A stretch of 64,000 nucleotides of DNA from NCBI RefSeq assembly GCF_013141865.1, contig NZ_RCST01000001.1, forward strand, positions 3,596,001-3,660,000, written 5' to 3'. This stretch comes from Methylomonas sp. ZR1 (GTDB lineage Bacteria > Pseudomonadota > Gammaproteobacteria > Methylococcales > Methylomonadaceae). The position numbers and the translations under genes were made by a program. A model generated the notes under the pieces. It was not told the DNA's origin. It was given only the letters and a program-made list of their open reading frames with translations, and ran no database searches. Shown piece after piece: positions 26,576 to 36,021 of the stretch (position 1 is the first letter of the stretch; every line of letters starts with the position of its first letter).

Positions 26576-28813
26576 TTAAGCAACAATACACTCCAACCCA
26601 TCCACTTTTTGGAAACCACGCGGCAATGCTGTGCCACGATTCGCACGATTGCCAGTGTATTGGGCAATATCCATGGCTTTCAGGGTGACATGCCGCTTGC
26701 CGGAGACGATTTTCAATTCGCTGCTCGCCGACAACGCCGTTACCGCTACCACAGCATCCTTACCGGAAACCAAGTCCCCGCCAGGAATCTGAATTAGTTT
26801 ATTACCCTTGCCTTTCGCCAACTCGGGCAGATCCAACGCTGGAAATATCAACAATCTACCCTGGAAGGTCGCAACCGCCAGCAAGTCGTGACCAGTTGGA
26901 ATCGGCGCCGGCGTTAAAACTTTGGCGCCAGTTGGCAAGCTCAACAACGCCTTCCCAGCTTTATTTTTACTTTGCAGCTCTTTTAACTGCACTCGAAAAC
27001 CGTAACCGGCATTACTGGCAATCAATAACCAATCTTCGGGTTGCCCAGTAAATACATCGGTAAACAAACTACCTGGCGGCGGATTAAGCCGACCGGTCAG
27101 CGGTTCACCCTGACTCCGTGCAGAGGGCAAATCATGAGTCGTAATGGTATAGACTCGGCCGGTGGAGTCCAATACATACGCCGATTGAGTGGTCCGGCCT
27201 TTCGCTGACGATAAATACGCATCGCCGGCGCGATAGCTCAAACTTTCGACTTCTATATCATAGCCTTTGGCCGCCCTGATCCAACCTTTTTGCGACAAGA
27301 TAATCGTCACCGGTTCATTCGCAATCAGCTCAGTGGTATCCAGGGCCTGAGCCGCATCCCGCGCAACGATGGGCGAACGCCGATCATCGCCGTATTTTTC
27401 CGCATCGCGTTCGATTTCCCTGCGGATCAGTCGATTCAACAAGCGTTCAGAGCCCAAGGTTTTTTCCAAGGCCTGTCTCTCCTGCTCAAGTTCGTCCTGT
27501 TCACCGCGAATCTTCATTTCCTCGAGCTTGGCCAAGTGCCGCAATTTCAGCTCAAGGATCGCTTCCGCTTGCAGATCGCTGAGGCCAAACCGCGCCATCA
27601 GAACCGGCTTAGGATGATCTTCGCTTCTAATAATCGCAATCACTTCGTCGATATTCAGATAGGCAATTAGCAAACCTTCCAGAATATGCAAACGCGCCAG
27701 CACTTTATCCAAACGATATTGCAGACGACGACGCACAGTTTCGGTTCTAAAGCTGATCCATTCAGACAAAATCATTCGTAGATTTTTGACCTGCGGCTTA
27801 CCGTTCAAGCCGATCATATTCATATTGACCCGATAATTTTTTTCCAGGTCAGTCGTGGCGAATAAATGCGACATCACCGCATCGACATCAATACGCTTGG
27901 TCTTGGGAATAACTAACAACCGTGTCGGATTTTCATGATCGGATTCGTCGCGCAAATCCTCGATCATTGGTAACTTTTTCGCCAGCATTTGCGCGGCAAT
28001 CTGCTCCAGCAACTTAGCGCCGGAGACTTGATGCGGCAAAGCCGTGATGACGATATTGCCGTCTTCCAGCTCGTATTTGGCACGCATTTTTATCGAACCG
28101 TTGCCGGTCGCATACATTTTTTGAATATCGGCGCTAGCCGTCACAATCTCGGCATCCGTTGGATAATCCGGTCCTTTGATATGCGTCAGCAAGTTTTCGA
28201 GTGGCGTTTCCGGATCGTCCAGTAATTGCAGACAAGCATTGGCGACTTCGCGAAGATTGTGCGGCGGAATATCGGTTGCCATCCCCACGGCGATACCCAT
28301 CGTGCCGTTCAGCAGCACATTCGGCAAGCGGGCCGGCATGAGGCTGGGCTCTTTTAAGGTGCCGTCGAAATTGTCGGTCCAATCTACCGTGCCCTGCCCC
28401 AATTCGCTAAGCAAGGTTTGCGCGTAAGCGGTCAGCCGTGACTCGGTGTACCGCATGGCGGCAAAAGATTTTGGATCATCCGGCGAACCCCAGTTGCCCT
28501 GGCCGTCAATCAAAGGATAGCGGTAAGAAAAGTCCTGAGCCATCAACACCATGGCTTCGTAACAAGCCGAATCGCCATGCGGATGGTATTTACCCAGCAC
28601 GTCACCGACGGTACGGGCCGATTTTTTGTATTTGGCCAACGCCGTTAGGCCCAACTCGGACATCGCGTACACAATACGGCGCTGTACTGGCTTTAGACCG
28701 TCACCGATGTGCGGTAAAGCCCGATCCAAAATTACATACATGGAATAATCCAGATAAGCTTTTTCGGTGAATTCTTTTAGCGGGAGTTGTTCGAAGTTTT
28801 CCTGTACACCCAT
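26576..28813 (-). CDS. parC: DNA topoisomerase IV subunit A
   Basis: 745 residues, the usual ParC length. The DNA-binding and cleavage core has [27 protein letters not shown] (quinolone-resistance region with wild-type Ser and Glu) and AAMRYTE with the catalytic tyrosine. A coiled-coil stretch (about 410-450) and a C-terminal beta-pinwheel region follow. With ParE it decatenates daughter chromosomes. ParC is preferred over GyrA because the C-terminal GyrA box is not evident and the protein is shorter than GyrA. No operon partner is visible. Confidence 0.93.
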   Translation of the reverse strand: MGVQENFEQLPLKEFTEKAYLDYSMYVILDRALPHIGDGLKPVQRRIVYAMSELGLTALAKYKKSARTVGDVLGKYHPHGDSACYEAMVLMAQDFSYRYPLIDGQGNWGSPDDPKSFAAMRYTESRLTAYAQTLLSELGQGTVDWTDNFDGTLKEPSLMPARLPNVLLNGTMGIAVGMATDIPPHNLREVANACLQLLDDPETPLENLLTHIKGPDYPTDAEIVTASADIQKMYATGNGSIKMRAKYELEDGNIVITALPHQVSGAKLLEQIAAQMLAKKLPMIEDLRDESDHENPTRLLVIPKTKRIDVDAVMSHLFATTDLEKNYRVNMNMIGLNGKPQVKNLRMILSEWISFRTETVRRRLQYRLDKVLARLHILEGLLIAYLNIDEVIAIIRSEDHPKPVLMARFGLSDLQAEAILELKLRHLAKLEEMKIRGEQDELEQERQALEKTLGSERLLNRLIRREIERDAEKYGDDRRSPIVARDAAQALDTTELIANEPVTIILSQKGWIRAAKGYDIEVESLSYRAGDAYLSSAKGRTTQSAYVLDSTGRVYTITTHDLPSARSQGEPLTGRLNPPPGSLFTDVFTGQPEDWLLIASNAGYGFRVQLKELQSKNKAGKALLSLPTGAKVLTPAPIPTGHDLLAVATFQGRLLIFPALDLPELAKGKGNKLIQIPGGDLVSGKDAVVAVTALSASSELKIVSGKRHVTLKAMDIAQYTGNRANRGTALPRGFQKVDGLECIVA

Positions 28814-29059
28814 GGTTTTGCGAGTAATCCTGTGTTGAAAGCCGCCGAACCGCGACGAAATAGAGGGCGGCTAAAATACCACAGTCGTAGCATGATGGGT
28901 GCTGGACATTGGCCTTCTCTGGGTGGATTCGATGAATCAACCCAAACAAAGCCAAATTCGTTGCGTGCTGGTCAAGAATTTTAGCCACTCCAAGCCGGCA
29001 TCACGTGACACCGACAAACTTGCCAGCTATCCAAATCATATACGCTTTGCCATGCGTAG
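28814..29059. other. Intergenic region upstream of parC
   Basis: No gene seen. It presumably contains the parC promoter. No clear -10/-35 pair or terminator hairpin stands out. Confidence 0.4.
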
Positions 29060-29220
29060 TTAACCTTTCGGGGAAGAGGTTATGCCCGGGCACGGCACGC
29101 TAGGCCAACTAATGACTACCACCATCCACCGGAACAAGCTCGCCGCTGACGTATCAATAATTAAAGTACAACTCGTTCCGGCGCTTGTTCGCCTAACACC
29201 AAGGCGATGCTCCGCAAGCC
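29060..29220 (-). pseudogene. Short relic of a short-chain dehydrogenase C-terminus
   Basis: On the minus strand one frame reads LVLGEQAPERV and a neighbouring frame YVSGELVPVDGGS, which resembles the usual SDR ending in which a V-x-G-x-x-x-x-VDGG motif precedes the C-terminus. The piece is out of frame with any start and has stops. It is probably the residue of a deleted gene. Low confidence because the match is short. Confidence 0.35.
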
Positions 29221-29259
29221 ATGGAGCTTGCAGAACATAATAACAATCATCGACTAGCG

Positions 29260-30495
29260 CTAACGATGACGCCCTAGGTGACTCCACTCCAATCCGCAAC
29301 ATTCTCCAGCCTGCGTGCCATCCCCGTGCACCGAGGCATCACGGGCCGCAACTCCGGTGTCGGCAAAGTCGGTAAACAAGCCATCCACACCTAAATCATA
29401 GTAATAGGTCATTTCCTGTTGCGGATCGGCGAAACCGTAGCCGCTAGCGTCGTTGCGGAACGTCCAGGTGTGCACCAGCAAGCCTTTGTCGTGGGCCATT
29501 TCCACTACGCCGGTGCTGCCTTCGACAATTCGGTCGTTAATGTTTATTTTGCCGTCGCCATTGCGGTCAAAATCGACGGCTACGGTTTTTACCAGATACG
29601 GTTTCCAGGGACCGACAGCATCGGCATAGGATTTAACAAAATCCAGGCCGTCGCTGCTCAGCAAATCGGCGAAAGTACGTTGATCGCCTTTTATTACAAA
29701 GTCATAAGGCTGCTTGTAAGGTGTGACCAGCGATATTGAGCCGTCGGCGTTGACGTCGTCCGCATCGATCAGCTGCACCAATTTGATGTCGGTCTTACGG
29801 CTCAAATATTGCAGATTGCTGACTTCAAACGACTGGATGAACACCGGTGCGCAAGCGCTATTGCCGTATGCCTTATGCAGTTTTTTCAGCAGTTTATCTT
29901 CGAAAAAATTCTTACCAAATAACGGCTTACCCTTAGCGTTCTTCAGTTCGGCGTGATAAGTGGAATGCTTGATTTCAGGATAGATGCCAATGCGGCGGCC
30001 GGTTTTTTCGCTTTGCTGCTTGGCCAGCGCAATCACTTCGTTCAAGGTTGGGATTTCAAACTCGCCGTCATAAGAATTATCCCGGCCGCGGGTTTGGATG
30101 GCGCGCAGGGTTTTGATTTCTTTCAAAGTAAAGTCGCTGGCAAACCAATCAGTCACCGCTACGCCATCTAACATCCGGGTGGTTTTGCGATCCGCAAATT
30201 CCGGGTGGCTGGCTACATCGGTAGTGCCGCCTATGATGGGTTCGTGACGGGCGATCATCTGACCGTCTTTGGTCAGCACTAAATCGGGCTCGATGAAATC
30301 GGCACCCAATTCGATAGCTAATTGGTAGCCGGCCAATGTATGTTCCGGGCGATAGCCGGACGCACCGCGATGGCCAATAACCAGCGGGCCGGCACTAGCA
30401 TGTTCGTGATGTTCGCTGTGCGGCAGTGCCTGGGCAGTGTTTTGCGTACCGATTGCAGCCAGCATGGCCATAGTCAATAACGTGGGTTTCAACAT
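29260..30495 (-). CDS. glpQ: Periplasmic glycerophosphodiester phosphodiesterase
   Basis: 411 residues with a signal peptide (cleavage near AQA-LP, residues 22-24). GHRGASGYRPEHTLAGY, EPDLVLTKDGQMIARHEP and EIKHSTYH form the metal-binding GDPD site. It hydrolyses glycerophosphodiesters to glycerol 3-phosphate and an alcohol. An EF-hand-like loop, DRNGDGKIN (about 327-335), is unusual and may bind calcium. The last 26 residues after VAARDAS look unconserved. It lies 83 bp downstream of the PhoD-type phosphatase, suggesting joint phosphate scavenging. Confidence 0.88.
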   Translation of the reverse strand: MLKPTLLTMAMLAAIGTQNTAQALPHSEHHEHASAGPLVIGHRGASGYRPEHTLAGYQLAIELGADFIEPDLVLTKDGQMIARHEPIIGGTTDVASHPEFADRKTTRMLDGVAVTDWFASDFTLKEIKTLRAIQTRGRDNSYDGEFEIPTLNEVIALAKQQSEKTGRRIGIYPEIKHSTYHAELKNAKGKPLFGKNFFEDKLLKKLHKAYGNSACAPVFIQSFEVSNLQYLSRKTDIKLVQLIDADDVNADGSISLVTPYKQPYDFVIKGDQRTFADLLSSDGLDFVKSYADAVGPWKPYLVKTVAVDFDRNGDGKININDRIVEGSTGVVEMAHDKGLLVHTWTFRNDASGYGFADPQQEMTYYYDLGVDGLFTDFADTGVAARDASVHGDGTQAGECCGLEWSHLGRHR

Positions 30496-30543
30496 GAATA
30501 AAGTCCTTATTTTGCTTGAAGTTAAATGGCTTAACCAGAGAAA

Positions 30544-30571
30544 TTGCCGGGCGGCAAATACCCCCCGGCAA
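30544..30571 (-). terminator. Hairpin after phoD
   Basis: An 8-bp GC-rich stem (TTGCCGGG / CCCGGCAA) with a 12-nt loop, 8 nt past the phoD stop on the minus strand and followed by a short T-rich run. It could attenuate transcription into the downstream phosphodiesterase gene instead of ending it fully. Confidence 0.55.
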
Positions 30572-30578
30572 CTTGGCT

Positions 30579-32174
30579 TTAGTCGTGATCGCGGTCGTGA
30601 TGATCCTGCTCGCGTTCACGTTCGGCTTCCGCCGCAAGAGTTTTGCTGAAGACCACGGCGCCGTCGATGTCCTTAAAATCCACCGTCATGGCGCGGCTTT
30701 TCTTGTCGATATGCACTTCGCCAAAAAATTGCAGGCCGGCGTAAGGCGACAGATTGGCTTGGCCGGCTGGCGGCGCTTTGGAGAAAACCACTTGCGGACC
30801 AAATGTACCGTCGGTACTGTTGGGCCCGAAGGAACCGGCATTTAACGGACCCGCGACGAATTCCCAGAACGGTGCGAAGTCCTTGGATGCCGCTTTGGCA
30901 GGATCGTAATAATGCGCGGCGGCATAATGGACATCGGCAGTCAGCCAAACCAGGTTGTTGATTTGCTCATGCTTGATAAAACTCAACAAACGAGCCATTT
31001 CCAGTTCACGACCCGCTGCCGGCCCATCATTGCCGTTGGCTACGGCCTCCCAACGCGCTTGGCCTTGGGCCGTGTTACCGTCGCCGATATTCAAACCAAT
31101 CGGCATGTCGGCGGAGATGACTTTCCAGGTGGCTTTGGAGTGTTTCAATTCGTCCTGCAACCAAGCCATTTGCTCGGCACCGAGGAAAGCGGTTTCGGCA
31201 TTTTCTTGAGATTGCAGATTGGCGGTGTTGGGGCCGCGATAGCTGCGCATATCCAATACAAATACATCCAGCAGCTTGCCGTAAGAAATTTTGCGATAAA
31301 TCCGTTCGGATTCTTCGGCGTCGTGCGGACGCAACGGCGCATACTCCAAGAAGGCTTTGGTGGCGTGAGCAATCAACGTCGGTACATTTTTTTCGGTGTA
31401 GCGCGGATCGGCGCTCAGGTCTTTGGAATCTGACCAGTTATTCACCACTTCATGATCGTCCCACTGCCAGATTTGCGGCACTTCGGCATTGAAGCGGCGA
31501 ACATTTTCGTCTAACAGATTGTACTTGTAGCGGCCACGGAACTCGTCCAAGGTTTCAGCGACTTTGCTCACTTCCGGCGTGACCAGGTTAGTCCAAGTCT
31601 GGCCGTTCTCGGCCAGTTTACTCTCCGGAATCGGCCCGTCCGAATACACGTTGTCGCCGCTTTGAATGAAAAACTGCGGCTGAACTTGGCGCATGGCTTC
31701 ATAAATCTTCATACCGCCAAAGCTTTCGTTGATACCCCAGCCTTGGCCGGCGGTGTCGCCGCCCCAAACAAAACGAATATCGTCGCGCTTGCCGATATTA
31801 TGGAAATGGCCAACCACCGGTGCGCTTTTGCCGCGAGCATTAGTCAAATCTTCAAACCAGACTTTGACATACACATCTTTTCCATCAGCCAACCCGGTCA
31901 AGTCCTGGCGGGCGGTAAAGTCGGTTTCTGCCAAGGCATACGGGCCGCGGACACTAATCGCGTCCTTGAACTGCGGGTTATAAGCATATTTCAGCATCAT
32001 ACGCGCCGGGCGATCTGCGCGGCTCCAAACGATAGCGCGTCCAGGCGCTAAATCACCGATCTGAATACCTTGCTCCATTTGCGGCACAGCATCGGTTTCC
32101 GCAAATACCGGCGTGTTAAGCGTTAACAAGCCGGCTATTGCCAGTGCCAGTTTGGTTGGCTTTATGAATTGCAT
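30579..32174 (-). CDS. phoD: PhoD-like alkaline phosphatase/phosphodiesterase
   Basis: 531 residues with an N-terminal signal peptide (cleavage near VFA-ET, about residue 25). It has the N-terminal beta-sandwich domain of PhoD enzymes (AIVWSRAD) and then the metallophosphatase core with WGGDTAG, FFIQSGDNVYSDGP, WQWDDHEVVNNW and WLTADVHYAAAHYYDP, which supply the Fe/Ca ligands of this family. It releases phosphate from esters in the periplasm. A candidate Pho box precedes the promoter, and phoBR lies elsewhere in this window. Confidence 0.9.
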   Translation of the reverse strand: MQFIKPTKLALAIAGLLTLNTPVFAETDAVPQMEQGIQIGDLAPGRAIVWSRADRPARMMLKYAYNPQFKDAISVRGPYALAETDFTARQDLTGLADGKDVYVKVWFEDLTNARGKSAPVVGHFHNIGKRDDIRFVWGGDTAGQGWGINESFGGMKIYEAMRQVQPQFFIQSGDNVYSDGPIPESKLAENGQTWTNLVTPEVSKVAETLDEFRGRYKYNLLDENVRRFNAEVPQIWQWDDHEVVNNWSDSKDLSADPRYTEKNVPTLIAHATKAFLEYAPLRPHDAEESERIYRKISYGKLLDVFVLDMRSYRGPNTANLQSQENAETAFLGAEQMAWLQDELKHSKATWKVISADMPIGLNIGDGNTAQGQARWEAVANGNDGPAAGRELEMARLLSFIKHEQINNLVWLTADVHYAAAHYYDPAKAASKDFAPFWEFVAGPLNAGSFGPNSTDGTFGPQVVFSKAPPAGQANLSPYAGLQFFGEVHIDKKSRAMTVDFKDIDGAVVFSKTLAAEAEREREQDHHDRDHD

Positions 32175-32208
32175 TGTGACTGCTCCTAAGCGTTGTGAAG
32201 AGGCCGGG

Positions 32209-32243
32209 ATTATAGGCAGCGGTAAATGACAATCTGATTAAGG
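32209..32243 (-). promoter_or_regulatory. Candidate Pho box and -10 upstream of phoD
   Basis: On the minus strand a half-site TTGTCAT (32226-32232) lies 11 nt before a consensus -10 TATAAT (32209-32214), the geometry of PhoB-activated promoters such as phoA. The other half-site (CCTTAAT, 32237-32243) matches the consensus at only about 4 of 7 positions. It sits about 35-70 bp upstream of the phoD start. Confidence 0.5.
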
Positions 32244-32626
32244 TCCGCAGAGAAGATTTGCAGCGGATTCCGGCGACAGAGAAGCTTTCCGTTTGCTAGG
32301 TACCAGGCGGGCGCAGCCCAGCGCGTTTTGTGACGTGCTTCGCATTTAGGCACGGTTGTTGCTAAGCAACATTTTGCCTTTCGCTTTTTATTTCAATTAG
32401 TTACGATTGGTCTATTATTGATACTCCGTTAAAGCTCGGCGCTTGGTTCACGGGTGGATTAACAATTGCTTAGCTGCCAATAACGGCACACGTAAGCAGC
32501 CCGGCAAGTTGTTTTACCTAGCGCGCATACCAACATGCCATTCAAGCCGACATGACTAAACAGTCATCGGTGTATGCCAGCTATAGCATTAATAACTATA
32601 ACAATAGCAAGCAAGAGGAAGGAATC
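32244..32626. other. Divergent intergenic region between phoD and the P450 operon
   Basis: No gene. It contains the 13-nt near-palindrome GTTGCTAAGCAAC around 32357 and a run of AT-rich sequence before the P450 gene that should hold its promoter. No known operator is recognised. Confidence 0.4.
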
Positions 32627-34663
32627 ATGATCAAACCCGGCAGTACGCGGCGTGGAGCCAAGTCCAAACAACTGAATCGTTTATTGACGATTCCAGTATC
32701 CCATATCAGCGAATTAGTACGTTGGATGCTCGACTACGGCGGGGTGCCGTACCGGGAAGAAGGTAGCGTGCCGATGCTGCATTTACCCGCCTTCTTGTTG
32801 GCGGGAGCCGATGCTAAGGCCATGCCGGTGCTGATCACCAGCGAAGCAACCTTATGTACCATGCACGAATCGCTGCAATACATCGACGCCCGTTTGCCCG
32901 CCGAACTGCGGCTGTATCCGCGCGACGAGAAAGGCAAGGCGGAAACCGAACGCTTGCTGGCCTTGCTGGTGGACAAATTAGGCTTGGCGACACGCAATTA
33001 CGGCTATGCGATGTTGCTGCCACACAAAGAAACCGTGCTGTCGTTCTGGCAGCAGCGGGTGCCAGCCTGGCAAAAATGGTTAGCCGAACGCGCTTATCCG
33101 CTATTGGCTCAAGCCATGGAAAAATCCCTACCTGCCGATCCCGGACAAATCGAACCCTGCAAACAACAAATCGAGGCGATCTTTTCGGAGCTGGACACTC
33201 TGCTGGCCGATGGCAGAACCTATTTGCTGGGCAACCAGCCCAGCATCGCCGATTATTGCCTGGCAGCACTGTCCGCACCAGTGCTGTTGCCGGCCCAATT
33301 CGGCGGCGTACAGCCTAGCAAAGCAGAATTACCGGCCGCATACCAGGCTTTTGTCGAGCAATTGGCAGCTACCCCCACCGGCGCCCTGGCCTTGAAAATG
33401 TACCGTGAGCACCGGCCCGCGCCGGCACCCATCCCAGATCATCACCCCACGTCCACGACCCCGCAAAATATCGTCAGCTATTACCTGGCGCGTGGCGTCG
33501 CGATGCTGACCGGCGCCACGGTGCAACGTTGGCTATTCGGATTGTTACGAAAACATAAACCGGTATTGGTCCTGGGCAAACGCGCTTTGGTGACTCGTGA
33601 CAGCGATGTCCGCGAAACGCTGGCTCGAGATACCGAGTTTACGATTGCCGAGATCAACGCGCCCAATATGCAGCGTCTGAACGGGCCATTCTTTTTGGGG
33701 ATGGATCGTTCCGAAGCCTACAGCAATGAGCAAGGCGCGCTGCGCCGGGTAATCAAGCCCGGCGAAGACCAATTGATTCGCCGCATCGTCCGCCAACATT
33801 GCGAGGACATGATCCAGGCTGCGCTGCCGGTGGGCCGAATCGACATGGTGTCGCAATTGACCCGACCGGTAGCGCGGCGTTTTATCCGCGATTATCTCGG
33901 TGTGCCGGGGCCGGACGAAGTGACGATGATGCGCTGGATGCGCTCCCTGTTTCACGACCTGTTTTTAAATCTCAGTAATCAGCGCAGCATACACATCACC
34001 GCCGAGCAGTCTTTCCAAGAAATGGGGCCGTACCTGTTAAATCTGATCGCGGAACGCCGGCAGCGCATCAAGCAAGGCGAGCAATTTGAAGATTTTCTAT
34101 CGCGTCTCATCAAAATGGGCATGGATGGCGAGCACGATCTGGACGACGACGGTATCCGCCGCAACATCTCCGGCTTGATTGTTGGCGCTTTGGATACCAC
34201 CTCGATGGCTACTACCTTGATTGTCGAGCAATTGCTTAGCAAGCCCGATGTATTGCAACAGGCCAAACAGGCTGCCGATGACGAAGACAAGCTATTGCAT
34301 CTTTGCTTCGACGTGTTCCGTTTCAACACCATGGCGGCGGCCATGCGCCGGCATTGTAAAAACGGCGCGGAGATTGCCGGCGTGAAGATTCCGCCCGGCA
34401 CCGAAGTCTTCGCCTTTACCGCCTCGGCGATGTTCGACGAGAGCGCTTGGCCGGAGCCATTTACTGTGCGTGATGATCGCGCGCTGGATCGCTATATGCA
34501 CTTTGGCGATGGTATGCACCGCTGTTTTGGTGAATACATCAATCGCATCCAAATCCCGACCTTGGTAGCCAGTTTGCTGCGCTTGAACAACTTAAAAATA
34601 AGCCGCGGCATCTTGTACGATGGACCGTTTCCCGATCAATTTGTCCTGAGTTTTGATCGGTAA
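32627..34663 (+). CDS. GST-like domain fused to cytochrome P450
   Basis: 678 residues from ATG 32627, chosen for the strong AGGAAGG five bases upstream; an in-frame ATG at 32552 lacks one. Residues about 20-260 resemble a glutathione S-transferase (thioredoxin-like part, then helices with TYLLGNQPSIADYCLAAL). Residues about 280-678 are a P450: I-helix GALDTTSM, haem-binding FGDGMHRCFG with the thiolate Cys near 633. The K-helix ExxR appears as DVFR (Asp for Glu). No TM anchor and no fused reductase are seen, so a self-sufficient peroxygenase, isomerase or partner-dependent reaction is possible. It heads a three-gene operon with a membrane protein and a DyP peroxidase. Confidence 0.8.
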   Translation: MIKPGSTRRGAKSKQLNRLLTIPVSHISELVRWMLDYGGVPYREEGSVPMLHLPAFLLAGADAKAMPVLITSEATLCTMHESLQYIDARLPAELRLYPRDEKGKAETERLLALLVDKLGLATRNYGYAMLLPHKETVLSFWQQRVPAWQKWLAERAYPLLAQAMEKSLPADPGQIEPCKQQIEAIFSELDTLLADGRTYLLGNQPSIADYCLAALSAPVLLPAQFGGVQPSKAELPAAYQAFVEQLAATPTGALALKMYREHRPAPAPIPDHHPTSTTPQNIVSYYLARGVAMLTGATVQRWLFGLLRKHKPVLVLGKRALVTRDSDVRETLARDTEFTIAEINAPNMQRLNGPFFLGMDRSEAYSNEQGALRRVIKPGEDQLIRRIVRQHCEDMIQAALPVGRIDMVSQLTRPVARRFIRDYLGVPGPDEVTMMRWMRSLFHDLFLNLSNQRSIHITAEQSFQEMGPYLLNLIAERRQRIKQGEQFEDFLSRLIKMGMDGEHDLDDDGIRRNISGLIVGALDTTSMATTLIVEQLLSKPDVLQQAKQAADDEDKLLHLCFDVFRFNTMAAAMRRHCKNGAEIAGVKIPPGTEVFAFTASAMFDESAWPEPFTVRDDRALDRYMHFGDGMHRCFGEYINRIQIPTLVASLLRLNNLKISRGILYDGPFPDQFVLSFDR

Positions 34664-34703
34664 CTTTTTACCAGCACGATAATAATTTCAAGAGGACGTG
34701 TGT

Positions 34704-36008
34704 ATGCAACAAAACCCCATGACCGTTATCACGGAAATATTGCCGGACCAGCTACAAAAGCTGGAAGCGTATCTGGCGCCGATAGGCACGGATATTAAAA
34801 ACAATCCGGTGATTAAATTTTCCAATTATCAACAGCTGCACTATTGCACTTTTTTCGTCATTCCCGGCAAACATCCCTCCGAGGTCGAAACTGGCGAGCC
34901 CGCCCTGCTGGCGTTTGAAGCCAATATCGACGGCGAGGTGAAGCAATTTATCAACGACCTGATTGCTGGCAATCCGGAGTTTGTGAATACCGTTTACGGC
35001 TGTTGCAAGGATTATCCGGGCAACAACGCCAGCCAACTGGCTGACTATCTATTAAAGAACGACCATGGCGCCAATGCCTTTTACGTCGCCCATCCCGGCC
35101 AAACGCGCAATACGATTGTCGAGCAGCGGCAAATCCGCGAACGCATCGAAGCCTATATCGACGCCAATCGCGCGGAACTGGCGGCCAAGCAACCGGCCGA
35201 AATTCACGCCGACATCGTCAAGCATCTAGGCGCCATCAACAAACCCACCCCGCAACCGTTTTTAAACAGCGCCGGACAAATGATCTTCAACGGCTTACTG
35301 GCAGCGTTGGGTATTTTATTGGTCGGCGGCTTCTTCGGCGTGTTTGGACCGCTGGTGGAGTTTTTGGCGGTACTGGCACTAATAGCCGGCGTCGCATTCG
35401 CAGTGCTGTTGCGCTGGAACGAAATGCGCGATAAGCAGGACGACAAACCCTGGACAGTCTCCGAACAGATGCAAGCCATCCAGCGAGTGGAAGACCGGCA
35501 ATTACAAAACCATCTGACCAGCGTCATCGAAATCAAACCCGGCTGGTTTCGGTTGACCACTTTAAAAATAGTGCTGGCCGGCATCAATCTAGTTGCCAAA
35601 CTGGTGGCGACCAAAGGCGACCTCAGCGGCATCGTCACCATCCATTTTGCCCGCTGGGTGATTCTGCCCGGCAATAAACGCCTGTTGTTCATGAGCAATT
35701 ACGACGGTAGCTGGGAAAACTACCTGGGCGAATTTATCGACCACGCCAGTGTCGGCTTGACCGCCGTTTGGAGCAACACGCAATTAGGCAAGGACCGGGG
35801 CTTTCCGGATACCCAATGGCTGGCCTTGCGCGGCGGCTCCCGCGACGAGCAGCGCTTCAAAAATTTCGCCAGAAACAGCCAGCTTGCCGAGTTGGTTTGG
35901 TATAGCGCCTACATCGATTTGTCCGTGAAAAATGTCGCCAATAACCGGGCGATACACGAAGGCTTGTTTTCCACGACCAATCTGGCTGCTTGGCTGAGAT
36001 GCTTATAA
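34704..36008 (+). CDS. Membrane protein of unknown function between P450 and DyP genes
   Basis: 434 residues from ATG 34704, seven bases after AAGAGGA. A GTG at 34698 is too close to that site. Residues 1-195 are soluble and mixed alpha/beta. Two transmembrane segments (about 200-225 and 230-250) follow. The C-terminal 180 residues carry a well-ordered block: IHFARWVILPGNKRLLF, SNYDGSWENYLGEFID, DRGFPDTQWL and VWYSAYIDLSVKNV. That block looks like a conserved domain, but I cannot name it. The tight spacing (40 bp and 13 bp) to P450 and peroxidase genes suggests it anchors, feeds or partners these haem enzymes. Confidence 0.6.
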   Translation: MQQNPMTVITEILPDQLQKLEAYLAPIGTDIKNNPVIKFSNYQQLHYCTFFVIPGKHPSEVETGEPALLAFEANIDGEVKQFINDLIAGNPEFVNTVYGCCKDYPGNNASQLADYLLKNDHGANAFYVAHPGQTRNTIVEQRQIRERIEAYIDANRAELAAKQPAEIHADIVKHLGAINKPTPQPFLNSAGQMIFNGLLAALGILLVGGFFGVFGPLVEFLAVLALIAGVAFAVLLRWNEMRDKQDDKPWTVSEQMQAIQRVEDRQLQNHLTSVIEIKPGWFRLTTLKIVLAGINLVAKLVATKGDLSGIVTIHFARWVILPGNKRLLFMSNYDGSWENYLGEFIDHASVGLTAVWSNTQLGKDRGFPDTQWLALRGGSRDEQRFKNFARNSQLAELVWYSAYIDLSVKNVANNRAIHEGLFSTTNLAAWLRCL

Positions 36009-36021
36009 AAGGACTCCCACA

